Origin: Druceiella hillmani
Taxonomy: Eukaryota; Arthropoda; Insecta; Lepidoptera; Hepialidae
DNA length: 64,000 nt
Direction of reading: 5' to 3'
Assembly: GCA_039881145.1 (NCBI GenBank)
Contig: JAYKKI010000063.1
Location: 11,544,501-11,608,500, forward strand
Below are positions 12,940 through 24,540 of the stretch, one piece after another. The notes under the pieces were generated by a model, which did not search any database, was not told the origin of the DNA, and saw only the letters and a list, made by a program, of their open reading frames with translations. The stretch's first letter is position 1; each line of letters starts with the position of its first letter. Made by a program: the position numbers and the translations under genes.

Positions 12940-13475
12940 AATGTCCACCTACGATTGCGGATAAATTGCGTGTATCACATTTTGCTCTGAACGGAAACTT
13001 AGTCACACAGTAAATTACGTAATAGTATATACTTATGAGAAAAAACAAAATGATTAAACACGTTTCACTTGTTATTAAATCTAAATTAAACATTGATTAT
13101 TAGATATAAAATTTGATAAATATTCTTGCTCTTAACATAAAGATGAGTTTACATGAAATAAATGGATTTGCAAAAAAAATACTTAAGAGCTATAAATAGC
13201 TGATATAACAAAGTAAATATTTAAAATAATACTTTATGCGAATACCTTTCATTATGTAACTCGGGTGCAGTAGCATCCACTGTGCATCATTTTCACTTTC
13301 ATTACTAATACTTTACTGTAATATTAATAAGACAAATTTTAAATATTAAATATTAAAAGTTATAATGACCGGAGTCTAACATGTAAAAGTAATATAACAT
13401 TTCTAAAGAATGCTCTCATTTAGCAATGTACAAACTAACTACTTTTTAAATTTCAATTGATTGCACTGACGTGTT
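12690..13475. repeat. Duplicated block A', left part
   Basis: Second copy of 1-632 with the same lead-in and the same end at ATTGATTGCACTGACGTGTT. Its central AT tract is expanded and an extra stretch of about 100 bp lies around 13,300-13,410. Confidence 0.85.
12787..12937. repeat. (AT)n microsatellite with higher-order repeat
   Basis: About 150 bp of TA repeat. Within it the motif ACATATACATACTTATATAT occurs twice about 44 bp apart, so the tract has grown by duplicating a longer unit as well as by dinucleotide slippage. Three ORFs over it are artefacts. Confidence 0.95.
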
Positions 13476-13666
13476 TGTAATACCTTATGGAAGGCAAAGT
13501 TACACATATCAGAAACTATAAATTAATATTTTTGTACTAGATTAACACTAATATAATAGTAATAACTGATCCTCCACCATAAGAAAGTGGTAAGGATAAG
13601 TTTTCACTCCTTTTAACAAAAACTCCGTAAAGACAATGTAAAAGCTTGCTTTCTTGTCTCGGAAAA

Positions 13667-13800
13667 GAAATACCATACACACGTATGAAAAAACATTGAG
13701 CCCATACCGAAGGGATCTGATTTTCCACTTTTGTTTCCGTCACTCCATTGACTTGTCAAATCTAATTTAATACACAGATAAGGTCCAGTAATTCGTGAAA
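13667..13800. repeat. Dispersed ~130-bp repeat R, copy 2
   Basis: Direct match to 10,060-10,190, sharing CGTATGAAAAAA, GAGCCCATACC and TTGACTTGTCAAAT. Flanking sequence differs. Confidence 0.75.
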
Positions 13801-14037
13801 CGCCCATATTTTTGACGACTTAACTTACATCTATGATCTATCCAATGAGCTAATCAATAATGCTTTCATCTGCAAAACCGTCTCGTGTCGATGTTGGTTT
13901 TTTGACACGAGACAAAAGAATATTAAAGCAGTTGAAATTAATGCGGTACACATATTTGTTTTTAGAACTTATATAATAATTATAATCTTTTACAATGATT
14001 AAAGAAGAAAAGGAATGTATGCATATGTAGGTATGTG

Positions 14038-14073
<36 letters not shown>

Positions 14074-14482
14074 CTAGCGTGACCCGTGCGAAGTCTTCGC
14101 ATTATTTATTCCATTATGAAGCTCAGATGACAGATCAAACAAATATTTTACTAAAATTGACATATAGAGGCGCAAGTATCAAAAGCATTGAGCTAAAGCG
14201 CCACTTTATTTATACGTGAGTGGATTTGAAATTAAACAAAAATTTTACCGACCGTCAATCATATTGACGTTGAGCCGTTAGATGGCAGCATTGCTGTTTT
14301 GTGTATATAACTTTAATTATTAATTAATTTGCAAAAACAATAGCAATAATAAATTTTTTAGTTGTGGATGCCGGTAGAGCAAGCAATTATCTATAAAATG
14401 ATATATATATTTATGTGGATTAGTTGTGAGGTTTTTTCTAAAAAGGGAGTGTAACATCTTAACCTTAGCGTATTAATATATA
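14074..14482 (-). mobile_element. Probable non-autonomous Helitron inside an AT microsatellite
   Basis: Read on the minus strand, the left edge ends with the perfect hairpin TGCGAAG-A-CTTCGCA (14,087-14,101), then 9 nt, then CTAG (14,074-14,077) followed by T, which matches a Helitron 3' end. Both edges abut TA repeats (14,041-14,073 and about 14,494-14,587), as expected for insertion between A and T in an (AT)n tract. A possible 5' TC lies on the minus strand near 14,482. The body has no coding capacity. The 3' end is well supported; the 5' end is tentative. Confidence 0.55.
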
Positions 14483-14491
14483 TGATGATGA

Positions 14492-14493
<2 letters not shown>

Positions 14494-14559
<66 letters not shown>

Positions 14560-14587
14560 GTATATGTATATATATATATATATATAT
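14494..14587. repeat. (AT)n microsatellite
   Basis: About 90 bp of TA repeat with one ACACATATGTATATG interruption. It may be the right half of the tract split by the Helitron-like insertion. Confidence 0.95.
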
Positions 14588-14599
14588 TTGTCCTTGGAA

Positions 14600-14795
14600 T
14601 TTTTCATACCTCCTTTAACAGCATTTTACAAACGATCTTTGCTTTTGGATCAAGTAAATATGCAATAAATATAAATTTGAAACACACCTTATTCTGTTTA
14701 GGAACTAAAGTTCTGTGCAGACAGAGTGACGGAAAGACAAGGTAGTGACGATATGAGGGTTTCGTAGAAACCCTTGAATACGAAACTTTAAAAGT
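14600..14795 (+). repeat. Fragment of TACGGAAC-type dispersed repeat
   Basis: Contains CAGACAGAGTGACGGAAAGA followed by GAGGGTTTCGTAGAAACCC, the recognisable end part of the dispersed repeat family also seen near 6,040, 26,470 and 58,900. Truncated and diverged. Confidence 0.4.
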
Positions 14796-14993
14796 GATTT
14801 TTCAGAGACAAAGTGTCATTGAACGTCTTATTTTCTTTATTTTCCTCTTATAAAAAATTCATAAAATGACAACAGTTCATTGATACAACGTGGAAGCTGC
14901 TTCGATTTAAATGTATTTCATGTCTCTGAACATGTAAACAGACGCTTGTGGCTGTATTCGCACACGAGATTCTCGTGGAATTTTTGCTGAAAT

Positions 14994-15066
14994 GCTCAGA
15001 TGAGTATATTGAGTATATACTCGTCTGAGCATATAGAGTGAGTATATAGAGTATATACTCGTCTGA
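14994..15066. repeat. Palindromic cluster with GAGTATATACTCGTCTGA
   Basis: A 16-bp hairpin (arms 14,994-15,009 and 15,015-15,030, one G-T pair, 5-nt loop) is followed by a second copy of the right arm at 15,049-15,066. The repeated words are GAGTATAT and TATACTCGTCTGA. No function is apparent. Confidence 0.7.
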
Positions 15067-15175
15067 TAGGAGAAACGTGAATAGGAAGGACAATATCTAT
15101 TTCTTTTTTAATATTTAAAAGACTTTTAAATTTCTAAGGTATTGTTTTTCCCTAATAGTATCTCCGTCATAAATG

Positions 15176-17215
15176 AACTATTTAAGAAATCGCGGAGCAT
15201 CTAAGTTTTATTCTTTTTTGCTTGAAAAATATTTTGGCTAAATTATTTGGAAAGTAGGAAATTTAAACTTTAATATTTGTTTAATATTCCATGTTTTTTT
15301 TTAATTCTGCGCCAATATTTAATGTAGATACGGCATTTTGAACTTATGTCCGAAAAAGCTTTATCAGCACTGTACATTTAGCCATAAAAGAATTAACATT
15401 ACGAAAAAATTTTTTATAAATTGTTGAAAAGTCAAATTTAGTTAAACTAAATTATTCAATATCGGTTAGGACAGATGGTTAAACAGAATCATTCAAATAA
15501 AATATGAGATAGGCGATAGCTAATTTTAAACCTCAATATTTTGTATTATTATAAATAATTATGTAATCAAACTTCGGTCCGCATGTCAGTCCACTATTTT
15601 TTACCTTCTCGGCATATCTTAAAATATGAATCAAACTAAATATATTTTCTTGAAAAATTCTTTATATCTTCGTAAATTTTATTTATCGCAAATGAAATCA
15701 AGGGTAAAAGCCTTTAAGTATGTAAACAAATAAACAATATTGAAAAGGAATATTATAAAATTATAATGAATCACAAACCAAACTTAACTTCAGTGAAGTA
15801 ATTTTCTACAAATGCAAATCGATTTAACTGTCATAATATTTGATTTTGTTATCGTGTCACTGTCGCATTCTGATATCAGATTCTGCTTAGAATATATGAT
15901 GAACACGTGTAGAGTATTTGGTATTTTGTCATATACCAATGATATAGCTGGTGCAAAGTTCCATTACCAGCAGGTTGTTACAACCAACACCCACACAAAG
16001 ACAGACACGCACAAGCGTCTATAGAGTCCGTATAAATCCCATTACGATAATATCGTAAATACTTGATAACTAATAAAAAAGAAAAAAAATTAAACCCTTT
16101 TTATTTACTTCGATTCGAGATGTTTATGTCAATCATTCATTACTGTCATTAATATTTTATTAATTTAAGTTGATCTCATTGATTGATTAATGAAAAAAAT
16201 TCGTAGTTGACTCAACAAACTTACTTTTTTAAATACCTTTATTTACAGATGGTTTTGCAAACATAAATAGTTTTGTATCTAAAACTGTGACTATGTCATA
16301 TATTACACAGCTTTGATTTTAAAAGGCTTTGATAGACAGTGGGACGAACAGAAATCGACGTGAGGCAGTAAGTTTTGATTTGACATCCTTGGTATGAAAC
16401 ACTTAAAAAAAACCTTCCAAGATATAAAAAAATTATATTTAATATTAATAAACAAATATGAGGAAAATACGTAAGCAACATAAAAATGTGTTTTCTAAAT
16501 TTTTAACACACATAAATTATAATTTTATAAAAATGCAGTTTAAAAATTAAAAAAGAGCTTTAAGTTTATACAATGCAGTGGTAGAAATAATAAAAAATGA
16601 GCCAATTTACGAAGCTCGTACAAGGGTGAAAATGGGTAAATTTGGAAAAAAGTCCATTTAGTTGAGATTGACGAATGAAAACGACTTTATTATGGATCGA
16701 TAATATGTAAATACAATGAAAAAATTAATACAAATGAATATATTAATAAGCAGAACAAGAAAAAATTGCGTATTGCAAAAATAATATAAGCTTTAGCGTG
16801 CCACAAGTCATAATTTTACCACCAGAACGGTATTGAGCACGTTATGTCGCCCACCATATGTTTATTACACTTACGTTGTAAATTATATGTATACTAGTTA
16901 AATAGTACAACAAGCGTTTTTGAGTTACTACCGCTGTGTAACGACGTAAATAAATTAAACAAACTTTTTTGGAGAATAATTAATTAAATTGTTTTTCGTT
17001 TTACTGAAAGTATCTTGACGAAAGAGAAGGGGTATTATGAAAGGGGTATGAAGAATAAGTTATTATGTTATTTTTTCCGTCAAAATTAATCAGATAATCG
17101 ATCTTAAAATTAGCCTCATTTATGCACCATCCTTTTTTCTAAGAAATACATTGAACAATCTTGAAAATGTGTTCAGTTGTAATAAAAATCCATTAACATT
17201 TTTGGCAACACAATA
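15176..17215. repeat. Duplicated block A', right part
   Basis: Second copy of 3,462-5,625. The site corresponding to the 104-bp insertion at 4,882 is uninterrupted here (AATGCAG joined directly to TTTAAAAATT near 16,534). Plus-strand ORF 15,812-16,024 and minus-strand ORF 16,296-16,481 have no counterpart of similar frame in block A. Confidence 0.85.
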
Positions 17216-18740
17216 AAAGCGTCCATTTTGTTTTTCATTGTTTATCAACTTAATAATAAGAAGAAAAATTAAAAAAAAACATTAAGAAGTAGAGAGATAA
17301 GGGAGGAGAAGATCTATATAAAACGGAAGCTGAAAAAAGTCGCTGAGTAGAAAAAAGGGAGTTTTTATGGAAACTTGTTTATAAAAATTAAATTATTTCA
17401 CTAATCATTGTGAAAATCGGAAAAAAGGGTTGGCCGTATCCGACTAAATTTTTCAATCGATTGATTAATTAACTGAAAATTAAAGACGACTAGGTCATTA
17501 ATAATTTAATAAAATAGTCTTAGCCAAAACTATTTTTTTGAGTCATAAACTTATAACCAGTCAAAGTAATAGTAGCGTGCGAGGCGCACGATTTCCATAG
17601 CATTGGTATCTTATGGTGGGCATCTTCTGGACCTGTCGAAGGAATGTTCTTATTTTCGATATTCAAACGTCCAATAAATTATCCAACCAATGGTTTTAAA
17701 AATACATATTATGAAGTACAATTTAAACTTAATGAAAAAAGCGGTGATTGTGAATTTTGTTACATTTTTTGCTAATGCTTCTGTTATCATGTCACCTATG
17801 TTCCCACCGAAAAATAAGCTGTCGATTAATAATGTTATTGTTTTTTTTTCTTGTTTATATTATATCTTATATTTTAATGACTTCTGTTTTATTTTTTTAC
17901 ATCCGTAAATAGGTATTCCCAAATCTCCGAAAAATAAATAGAGTTTTGATGTGATTGTAATGATTACGAATAAAACTAAATTACACATTTGTCATGGTTG
18001 AAATTTTCAGTTACAACTTTAGTTAATATTTTTTGATTATTAGTGAGGATAAACATATGGCCAATCCTGGACGTGTCTTCAAACGTACATACATACATAC
18101 TTACAGACGAACAGAGGTATGTGCCATTTGTCAAAGGCAAATTTATATCCTAATAAATATTTCAAAACTCTATCAAGCTTGAGTAGAGCCTGAGCTACGA
18201 GGTTATTTCCATCCACAGTTATAATATTAATTATATTAACATAATAACATGTAAAATACAATAATATTGTATATATTAACATTTAAAGGTACACAATATT
18301 TCTATAAAGCTATTTACAAATATTAATGTTTCACGACGTAACGTATATTGCAACGTATTCAATACTATATAGGCGGCGTAAAAGCGTGGTGCATATATAA
18401 ACAATTATAATATCCAGGATAATCGTTACAGTTTTTCTGTAAAATTCTAGTTAGATTTAACCAACCCTGTTTTTTCGTGATTTTTGGTTCAGTAGTTTCC
18501 ACGCCGAATGTTATATTTTTGCATGTTTTTTTTTAATATCTTTTTAAATATGCAATTTAAAATTGTGAAAAAATATTTTCTGCATTCCTCATAAACGTGT
18601 TTAAATGATTACTCTACTTGATATATAAAATGACAAAAATTGAATTGTCATACGAATAAACGTTTATTTTTATAATTATGTATTTTAATACGTATAGCGG
18701 TACACGTATGGTGATACATGTCGTGGACTTATTACTATGC
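17216..18740. other. AT-rich stretch without recognisable genes
   Basis: I see no gene or complete repeat. The short perfect hairpin CGTGCG-AGG-CGCACG sits at 17,576-17,590. ORFs 17,690-17,908 (hydrophobic) and 18,079-18,282 resemble no known protein. Confidence 0.5.
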
Positions 18741-18744
18741 GAGC

Positions 18745-18900
18745 CATTTCTCATAGCCAACCAGGCCACTAGTCTAGATACGCTCGACGAGTAGTCAAGA
18801 ATTGAATCCGGGTTCCGGCTGTGCCACGCGCCATCAAAGGCCTTGTGATCATCCCAACACACCGCGGTGAAGACGATTTATATATTTATTAATACAACAA
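18745..18900 (+). mobile_element. tRNA-derived SINE-like element
   Basis: An A-box-like TAGCCAACCAGG (18,754-18,765, 11 of 12 positions of TRGCNNAGYNGG) and a B-box-like GAATTGAATCC (18,799-18,809) lie 45 bp apart, the spacing seen in tRNA-type RNA polymerase III promoters. The segment is G+C-richer than its surroundings and is followed by a body with CACGCGCCATCAAAGGCC. It does not fold as an intact tRNA. The minus-strand ORF 18,614-18,862 is a shadow of it. Confidence 0.55.
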
Positions 18901-19058
18901 CTTATTAGTCTATGTTCTGGGCCGGTTTTTCCCCTGTGAAAATAGAAATATTTTGATTTATTACGAAGTTTTCTATTTAGTTCTATAAAATATTGCTAAG
19001 GTTATTCACGTAACGTTTAGAATATTGCGGTGATCCCAAAAGGACAATTTTAATCCAC

Positions 19059-19092
19059 CTGATGACGTCGTACTAAAACGTGTGTCTAAAAC
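19059..19092 (+). other. Possible decayed hammerhead ribozyme remnant
   Basis: CACCTGATGACGTC followed by AAAACGTGTGTC has the order of a hammerhead core: CUGAUGA, a would-be stem II, an altered GAAA (here AAAA), then a short stem III and GUC. Stem II pairs poorly and no stem I can be drawn, so it would be inactive. It may also be coincidence. Confidence 0.3.
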
Positions 19093-19329
19093 TAGTTACG
19101 TTTATTTAAATATTAAATTCTCCAAGCAAAATTAACTGGAAAACCTTTACTATTTGTCGTGTCATTCTTTTCTGAAAATTTGTTATGATTTATTTTAATA
19201 CAATTAACAGGACAATCTTATTATCGTACGTAGTGATGTGTACCATATGCTTCTATAGATGGAACAATTTTGGTTCATTAAATACCTAAGAACGATTACT
19301 CGAAATTGTTGATCACCAATAGGTTTGAG

Positions 19330-19330
<1 letters not shown>

Positions 19331-19382
<52 letters not shown>
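19331..19382. repeat. (AT)n microsatellite
   Basis: About 50 bp of uninterrupted TA repeat. Confidence 0.95.
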
Positions 19383-19383
<1 letters not shown>

Positions 19384-19714
19384 CATAATTAAAACTTATT
19401 ATGCATTAATGTTTGAAATGTTAATCTTCATCAAATTTAATCGACATGTGATGCTATTCGGGACAATTCATTGACCAATTTACGTAAGTATCTTATGCAG
19501 TGGCATCTGTGATTTTCATTGAAATGCATATTAAAACTTATATAATTATAGACCAACGACGTTATTGTGTATTATACTTAATTGTAATTTTAAGTAAAGC
19601 TAGTTGTGATGGCAAAGATATTCAGTGAGAAAACTCTGAAAACATAGGGTCAGAAAACTCTTGGTACGATTCCCTTTTTGAAAAACATCAAAAAAGGAGG
19701 TAGTTTTCATCCGA

Positions 19715-19900
19715 TATGGGGGAATTTGTACCAAAGCCGATGTTACGATTTTATATATACTGGATCAAAATTAATGAGCTGAAAACTATAATGCACAACT
19801 AAATAATAATTTCATGGTTTAAAAGCAAGAATGAAGATTGTTATGCTACATTAACTTTGAGTACGTGATGTCACACACTACGACGAGACGGTCATTAATT
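19715..19900. repeat. Dispersed ~190-bp repeat, copy 2
   Basis: Matches 6,285-6,478 in direct orientation with long identical runs such as AATGAGCTGAAAACTATAAT. The boundaries are where the two copies lose similarity. Confidence 0.75.
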
Positions 19901-20465
19901 TAGAGTGAAAAATTTCTGGTTTTTCATGCATTAAAACTAGTATATCTCAGGAATTCAAATACTTTGAACGTCATGTGAGGTATTGTTTCACATAATTTTA
20001 AAAATGCTATAAAATAAACACTAATACTCAGAAAACTAAAGCACTTTAAAATATATACCGTGAAGAAATGTGAAATTTGAACTAATTTTTTTAAACTCAG
20101 AAAAATATTCATGTATCTTCAAATCAGAATAGTGAATGTTTGTTTAAAAACATATAAAGTGAAATAAATATGGATATGTAATATAAAAAGACCACCATAA
20201 TAATAAGATAATGAATGGGTAGATGCAACAACGTGGGGGCGAGCACCAACCAGTGGAAGCCCCAACGCCTGACACAAGTCCATCAGAAAACGGGTGTTGA
20301 TATCTATATTGAAATTTATTTAAATATCAGTCTATTTTCGTTCGTAGATATCACTCGACTACATCAAGGCTTTCTTTTTTACCTTCTAAAGCGTTACGAG
20401 CAGTAAACCATTTTTACTGTTCGTTGCGCTTTGTACACAATGTTGGCAGTTATTGTTCTGATATA
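19901..20465. other. No recognisable gene
   Basis: Includes a G+C-richer patch at about 20,215-20,310 within the 63-codon ORF 20,215-20,406 (start GRCNNVGASTNQWKPQR). I do not recognise it, and it becomes low-complexity after about 30 residues. Confidence 0.4.
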
Positions 20466-20469
20466 CCCT

Positions 20470-20715
20470 ATATCAGAAGTCTTTTAAAGTTATATCACAA
20501 GTCTTTTAAAGTTACCTTACCAGTAATTTTTATTAACATGGCGTTGTCGTGCGATCGTCTGAAACAGTTTTGTACAAGTTCAGATTGATATTACCCACGG
20601 TAAGTCTCATATATCGTACTACTTAAACTGTTGCCATGCCTTCCATATTTTTATTGAAATATCCAGCATTCATTTTATTGAAATATCCAGCATTTTTTGA
20701 AATATCCAGGTATTT
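20470..20715. repeat. Short tandem duplications
   Basis: AAGTCTTTTAAAGTTA occurs twice near 20,476-20,515. A unit of about 26 bp containing TATTGAAATATCCAGCATT is repeated two to three times at 20,643-20,710. These are local slippage products. Confidence 0.7.
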
Positions 20716-20859
20716 TAGTTGTATTTAGTTCTTTCTTATCAAATTCATAAACATTTATTCAACAGTAATATGGGAAAGCTGACTCCCAGCGTCACAAGAC
20801 CTCTTTGAGAAATTTGGAACCAAGTTTCAAATCACTTTACATGTTTTTATAAATACTTT

Positions 20860-21240
20860 AGTCACAGATGATGGCCAGGTTCCATAAGTTGGAGCCAGAA
20901 GTTGGAGGCAGGTCTCTACAATATTAAAGAGTAAGTCACTGAGTTTGAACTCGTTTGATTTATCGTGATACGTCCTTTTGTCACGAATAGTAGTCAGGGC
21001 CTAACGATGGAGAGGTGAACACGTTTGATTTATGGTGATAGGTGTTTTAGTCACAAATAGTAGCCAGGGTGTGACGATGGAGACAGAAGATGATTACAGG
21101 AACCTCTCAATTTTTAGGAGTGGATCCATTCTTTCTGAAATTGTTTGACTTATCTTGATAGTGATAGAAAGTCGTCAATGGTGAGGAGACTAAAGGTTAT
21201 AAGTGGCGGTCAGAGTCTGATGATGGAAATGGTAAGTTTT
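20860..21240. repeat. Degenerate tandem array, ~70-bp period
   Basis: CGTTTGATTTAT..TGATA followed by GTCACRAATAGTAG, CAGGG and GATGGAGA recurs at 20,952 and 21,022 (70 bp apart). Weaker copies start near 21,143 and just upstream near 20,862. Confidence 0.65.
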
Positions 21241-21289
21241 TTGATGGAATTGAAAAGTATGGACCGTTTTACTAATTTTTAAATAAGCA

Positions 21290-21600
21290 AGGATATAGCA
21301 AAGTAAATAGGTAGGTAAGTGTATACAGGTACGTATATGAAGCGACTGATATATTAGTAGATAAGGCGGATTAATAGGTAAGTATGTATAGATATACACA
21401 AAGGCATAAAGCAACTATTATTAAGGACGTAGGTAAGCAAGATTAACTATATAACAAACGTATAAAGCATCCAGGATACTGGAAGTAAAGTAGGTAAAGA
21501 TGTACAAAGCATAAAACCAGTAGAATTTTAATAGGTAAGTACATACAGACATAACAAAACCAAATAGAATTTAAGACATTAGTAAATAGTGAAGATGTTT
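21290..21600. repeat. Degenerate tandem array with AGGTAAGT units
   Basis: Five or so loose units of about 40-70 bp, each starting with TAGGTAAG or similar, then a TA/CA-rich stretch, then ATAAAGC or ATAACAAA. A related piece lies near 22,308-22,360. AGGTAAGT resembles splice donor sites, but in this tandem context I treat it as repeat sequence. Confidence 0.4.
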
Positions 21601-24229
21601 CAAATGGTAAAAAAGTCTTTATTCTTGAATTTGGCTACGAATATGTATAGTTAGCGCATATGAATAAATTGCTATTCGCGAATACGAATACGAATTATTT
21701 GCCTCATTATTCGCCAGTACGGATACGAATACTAACAATTAATATCTTAAGAACAAAATTATAGAGTTTGTGGTCTACCCGAGTGTTAGTTTTGACATGT
21801 TTATGAATAAGTGAACATTTTTTTAGCTAATTTTTTTAGATTTTTAAGCTTAATCTGTGATAATTTGAGTATGTTATCTAATTATTTATAATTAATAGCG
21901 TTGCACCCTATTATTACGATTAATATTATAGCAATTTAAATATCAATGACGCTGGTTGCATAAAGTATTTTAAATAATAATAGGACAGTTAAAGTATAAT
22001 CAATGAAATGTTTGTGTTTAATTTTTTGAACAGCACATGTTGGGAAGCGATATCATTTTGCATAATTACCAAAAATTTGTTTCATTTAATTTATAATTAT
22101 GTATGTAATTGATTTTTAAACCAACGTTGATTTTAGGTCTTTTTTTTATATTTTATATTCTTGTTATTCACGTTGAATTTTATGTACTATTTGAGTATTT
22201 GTTTAAAATAAGGAAAATACGAGTATGGACAAAAACACTTAAAAATTGGCGAGTATTCTTCAAAATAAATACGAAAATCAATATTTTGAACAGTTATAGC
22301 AGGAAGATAGGTAATTAAATACATGTATACAAAGGCATGAAATAATGACTGGAGTAAAGCCAAAAGGGAGAAATATATTTGATATATATGTATGTTTGTG
22401 TCTGTGCATTAATGCATGTGTGTGTGCATATTTTCATATTCATTAAATCGCATATATTCATATTCATTAAATCGCAAATTTCTATTTCGATTTTAAGAAA
22501 TGAGTTATTACTGTAGTTTTCCTAATCTCATGATATTTATTTATGTTATTTATCCCTCCAGCTTTAATGTTTAAATAAATAAAGCTACCACTAAACTGCC
22601 ACAGCAGCCATCTTTTTCAATCAGAAAAAGAGGTGACATTCTGGGTAGTATAAGATAACATATGCTCATAAGAATTAAACATGAAGAAAAATTTAATTTT
22701 TCAACCAGAAAATTATGAAAAATAAATGTCGATATCAGTACCAAGTTGAATGTGAGTGGTCACGTATCTATGTGGGTGTACATGTATCTGGGAGGAAGAA
22801 AGAGAGCGGCACCAATTGGTAACAATTAATAAAATCTCTAATAGGAGCTTTATTTTTCAAATTTAGTTATTTTCCGAAAAAAATATTTTATTGTAAAAGT
22901 TCTGTCGAAGTATATTTGTTACTTTATTCAGTGGTTATTTGAAGTCGTAAAAAGTATTATTGTTTGCGTAATTTAGTATCCTCTATGTTAAATTTGGACT
23001 ATAACCATTAACTAATTTTCAAAATGTCCCAATAATTTTCTTTTATGATTAAAAGTATGAATATATTTATGTTTCACGAGTTTATATTTTTGAACTAATT
23101 AGTGTCTCATTATGCCAATGAATTAATTAATATTATGAACTAATTAGTGCCACATTATGTTAACGATGTAAACAGACAGAATAATTAGATGTTTCTTTTT
23201 TCACAACTTAAAATTATTATCAAAATCACGTTGGAAACTAAAAGTTTGACATAGAGAATATTATAATTATATTTTTATAAATGCAAGTAACTTTGTTATA
23301 AATTTAAATTCGAACTGTTAATCAAGAACGCGACAGAAACCGTAAAAAGTTCCATTGTATACACGCGGCTTACGTAGCTCTTAAGACGAAAATCTGTCAA
23401 TAATTTCTGATGCATTCTCTGTATTAGTAAATTGAAATATCGTAAATATTCTAGAAGACGAAGGGGTACTTTTTTCTGAACAAACATTTATATGAAATGA
23501 TATATCTATATTTTAGTATAAATTAATAAAAATAATAAAAGATATTCACAAAATATAAAATTTTCATATTATTTTTCTTTAATACTTCATTTTCTGTTTA
23601 CACGTAGATAAATAGAAGGGCTGTTCAAATGGAAAATGCGTTGCACGTAAGAGTTAGGATTACCTTTGCTATAGTAAATTTTTCTTTCGTATTTCTAAAA
23701 TAAGCTTCTGATTTTATAGTTTCCATTAGTGAGGGAAATTCGTTAATACTACTTCGATAATAGTTATTGTTAAATGGCAGCTTTATTGAACGTATGGAAG
23801 TTGTAAATAGCTGGAGATATTTTTAGTTCTATATCTCGAAAGGAAAAACAAAACCCTTATAATAATGAACTTTATATTAATAATGTAATAATACTCGCGC
23901 GCCCGTCTATCTGTCTTATCACAGGCGGTTTTATCAGAAACAGTTTGACGTGGAAACTTACAATTTGCCAAGTCAATTAAATTATATAATCCGAATCAAA
24001 CTCAAAAATATTCATGTAGAAATTTTACGGAAAAAAATTATTTGACACTCAAAAAAATATTTGAATTTCCATATAGTGTGGGGTATCGTTAAAAGGGCTG
24101 GTTATAAGGGTCGCAAAAATGTTTTTTTATAACTTTATAAATTATATCTTTAGAATTACATTGGAAAATATAACAAAAACACGCTTAATTCCGAAAGCAC
24201 TAAACTCAAAATTATAATTATAAAGAAGC
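21601..24229. other. AT-rich stretch without recognisable genes
   Basis: A low-complexity CGAATACGAATACGAATTATT patch lies near 21,680, a doubled TATTCATATTCATTAAATCG near 22,440, and an imperfect GAACTAATTAGTG tandem at 23,095-23,155. ORFs 22,109-22,318, 23,296-23,487 and 23,783-23,971 are unremarkable. Confidence 0.5.
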
Positions 24230-24239
24230 AGAGTTTTTA

Positions 24240-24540
24240 GAAACACAAAGATTGTAGGAAAATTATGACGATGATTCCAGGTGCTATAATTTTAGAGACA
24301 CTCGCCATGTTTTTACGCCTGTGAAAGATGTAGTGGCCAATCCATTTACGTTGAGTTTAATAGAAATATTACGTACCCTTAAATGTTTATAAGTGCCTAT
24401 ATGTACTGAACCCTCGTAGTGCGAGTTCTGTCCGTGCCTGTCTTGTAACTTTTTTTATTAATATTTCCAATAATGATTTTACTTCATCAATTCCTACGCT
24501 CAATCATACACCGGTGTTAAACCAGTCTTACTATTGTATT
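24240..24540. repeat. Dispersed repeat with ATGTACTGAACCC segment, copy 1
   Basis: CGTACCCTTAAATGTTTATA, AGTGCCTATATGTACTGAACC and TAGTGCGAGTTCTG are shared with variants at about 37,790-38,060 and 58,060-58,320. Age and class are unclear. Confidence 0.5.

Larger units (their letters stand above)
13476..15175. other. Gene-less spacer between the two parts of A'
   Basis: Contains repeat R copy 2, a probable non-autonomous Helitron nested in AT repeats, a TACGGAAC-type repeat piece and a palindromic cluster, all listed separately. ORFs at 13,537-13,807, 14,482-14,745 and 14,848-15,093 overlie these repeats and show no known domain. Confidence 0.5.
18901..19714. other. AT-rich stretch with a possible decayed ribozyme
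   Basis: Holds the hammerhead-like remnant near 19,059 and an AT microsatellite, listed separately. Nothing else is recognisable. Confidence 0.5.

Noticed and set aside
12720..13093. Long tyrosine/isoleucine-rich ORFs on both strands (up to 112 codons)
   Set aside because: They are translations of the TA microsatellite, which is open in several frames; the same applies at 2,444-2,677, 9,607-9,825, 14,482-14,745 and 41,146-41,382.
21290..21600. Repeated AGGTAAGT as splice donor sites of a multi-exon gene
   Set aside because: The motif recurs as part of a degenerate tandem repeat, with no matching acceptors or open exons between.
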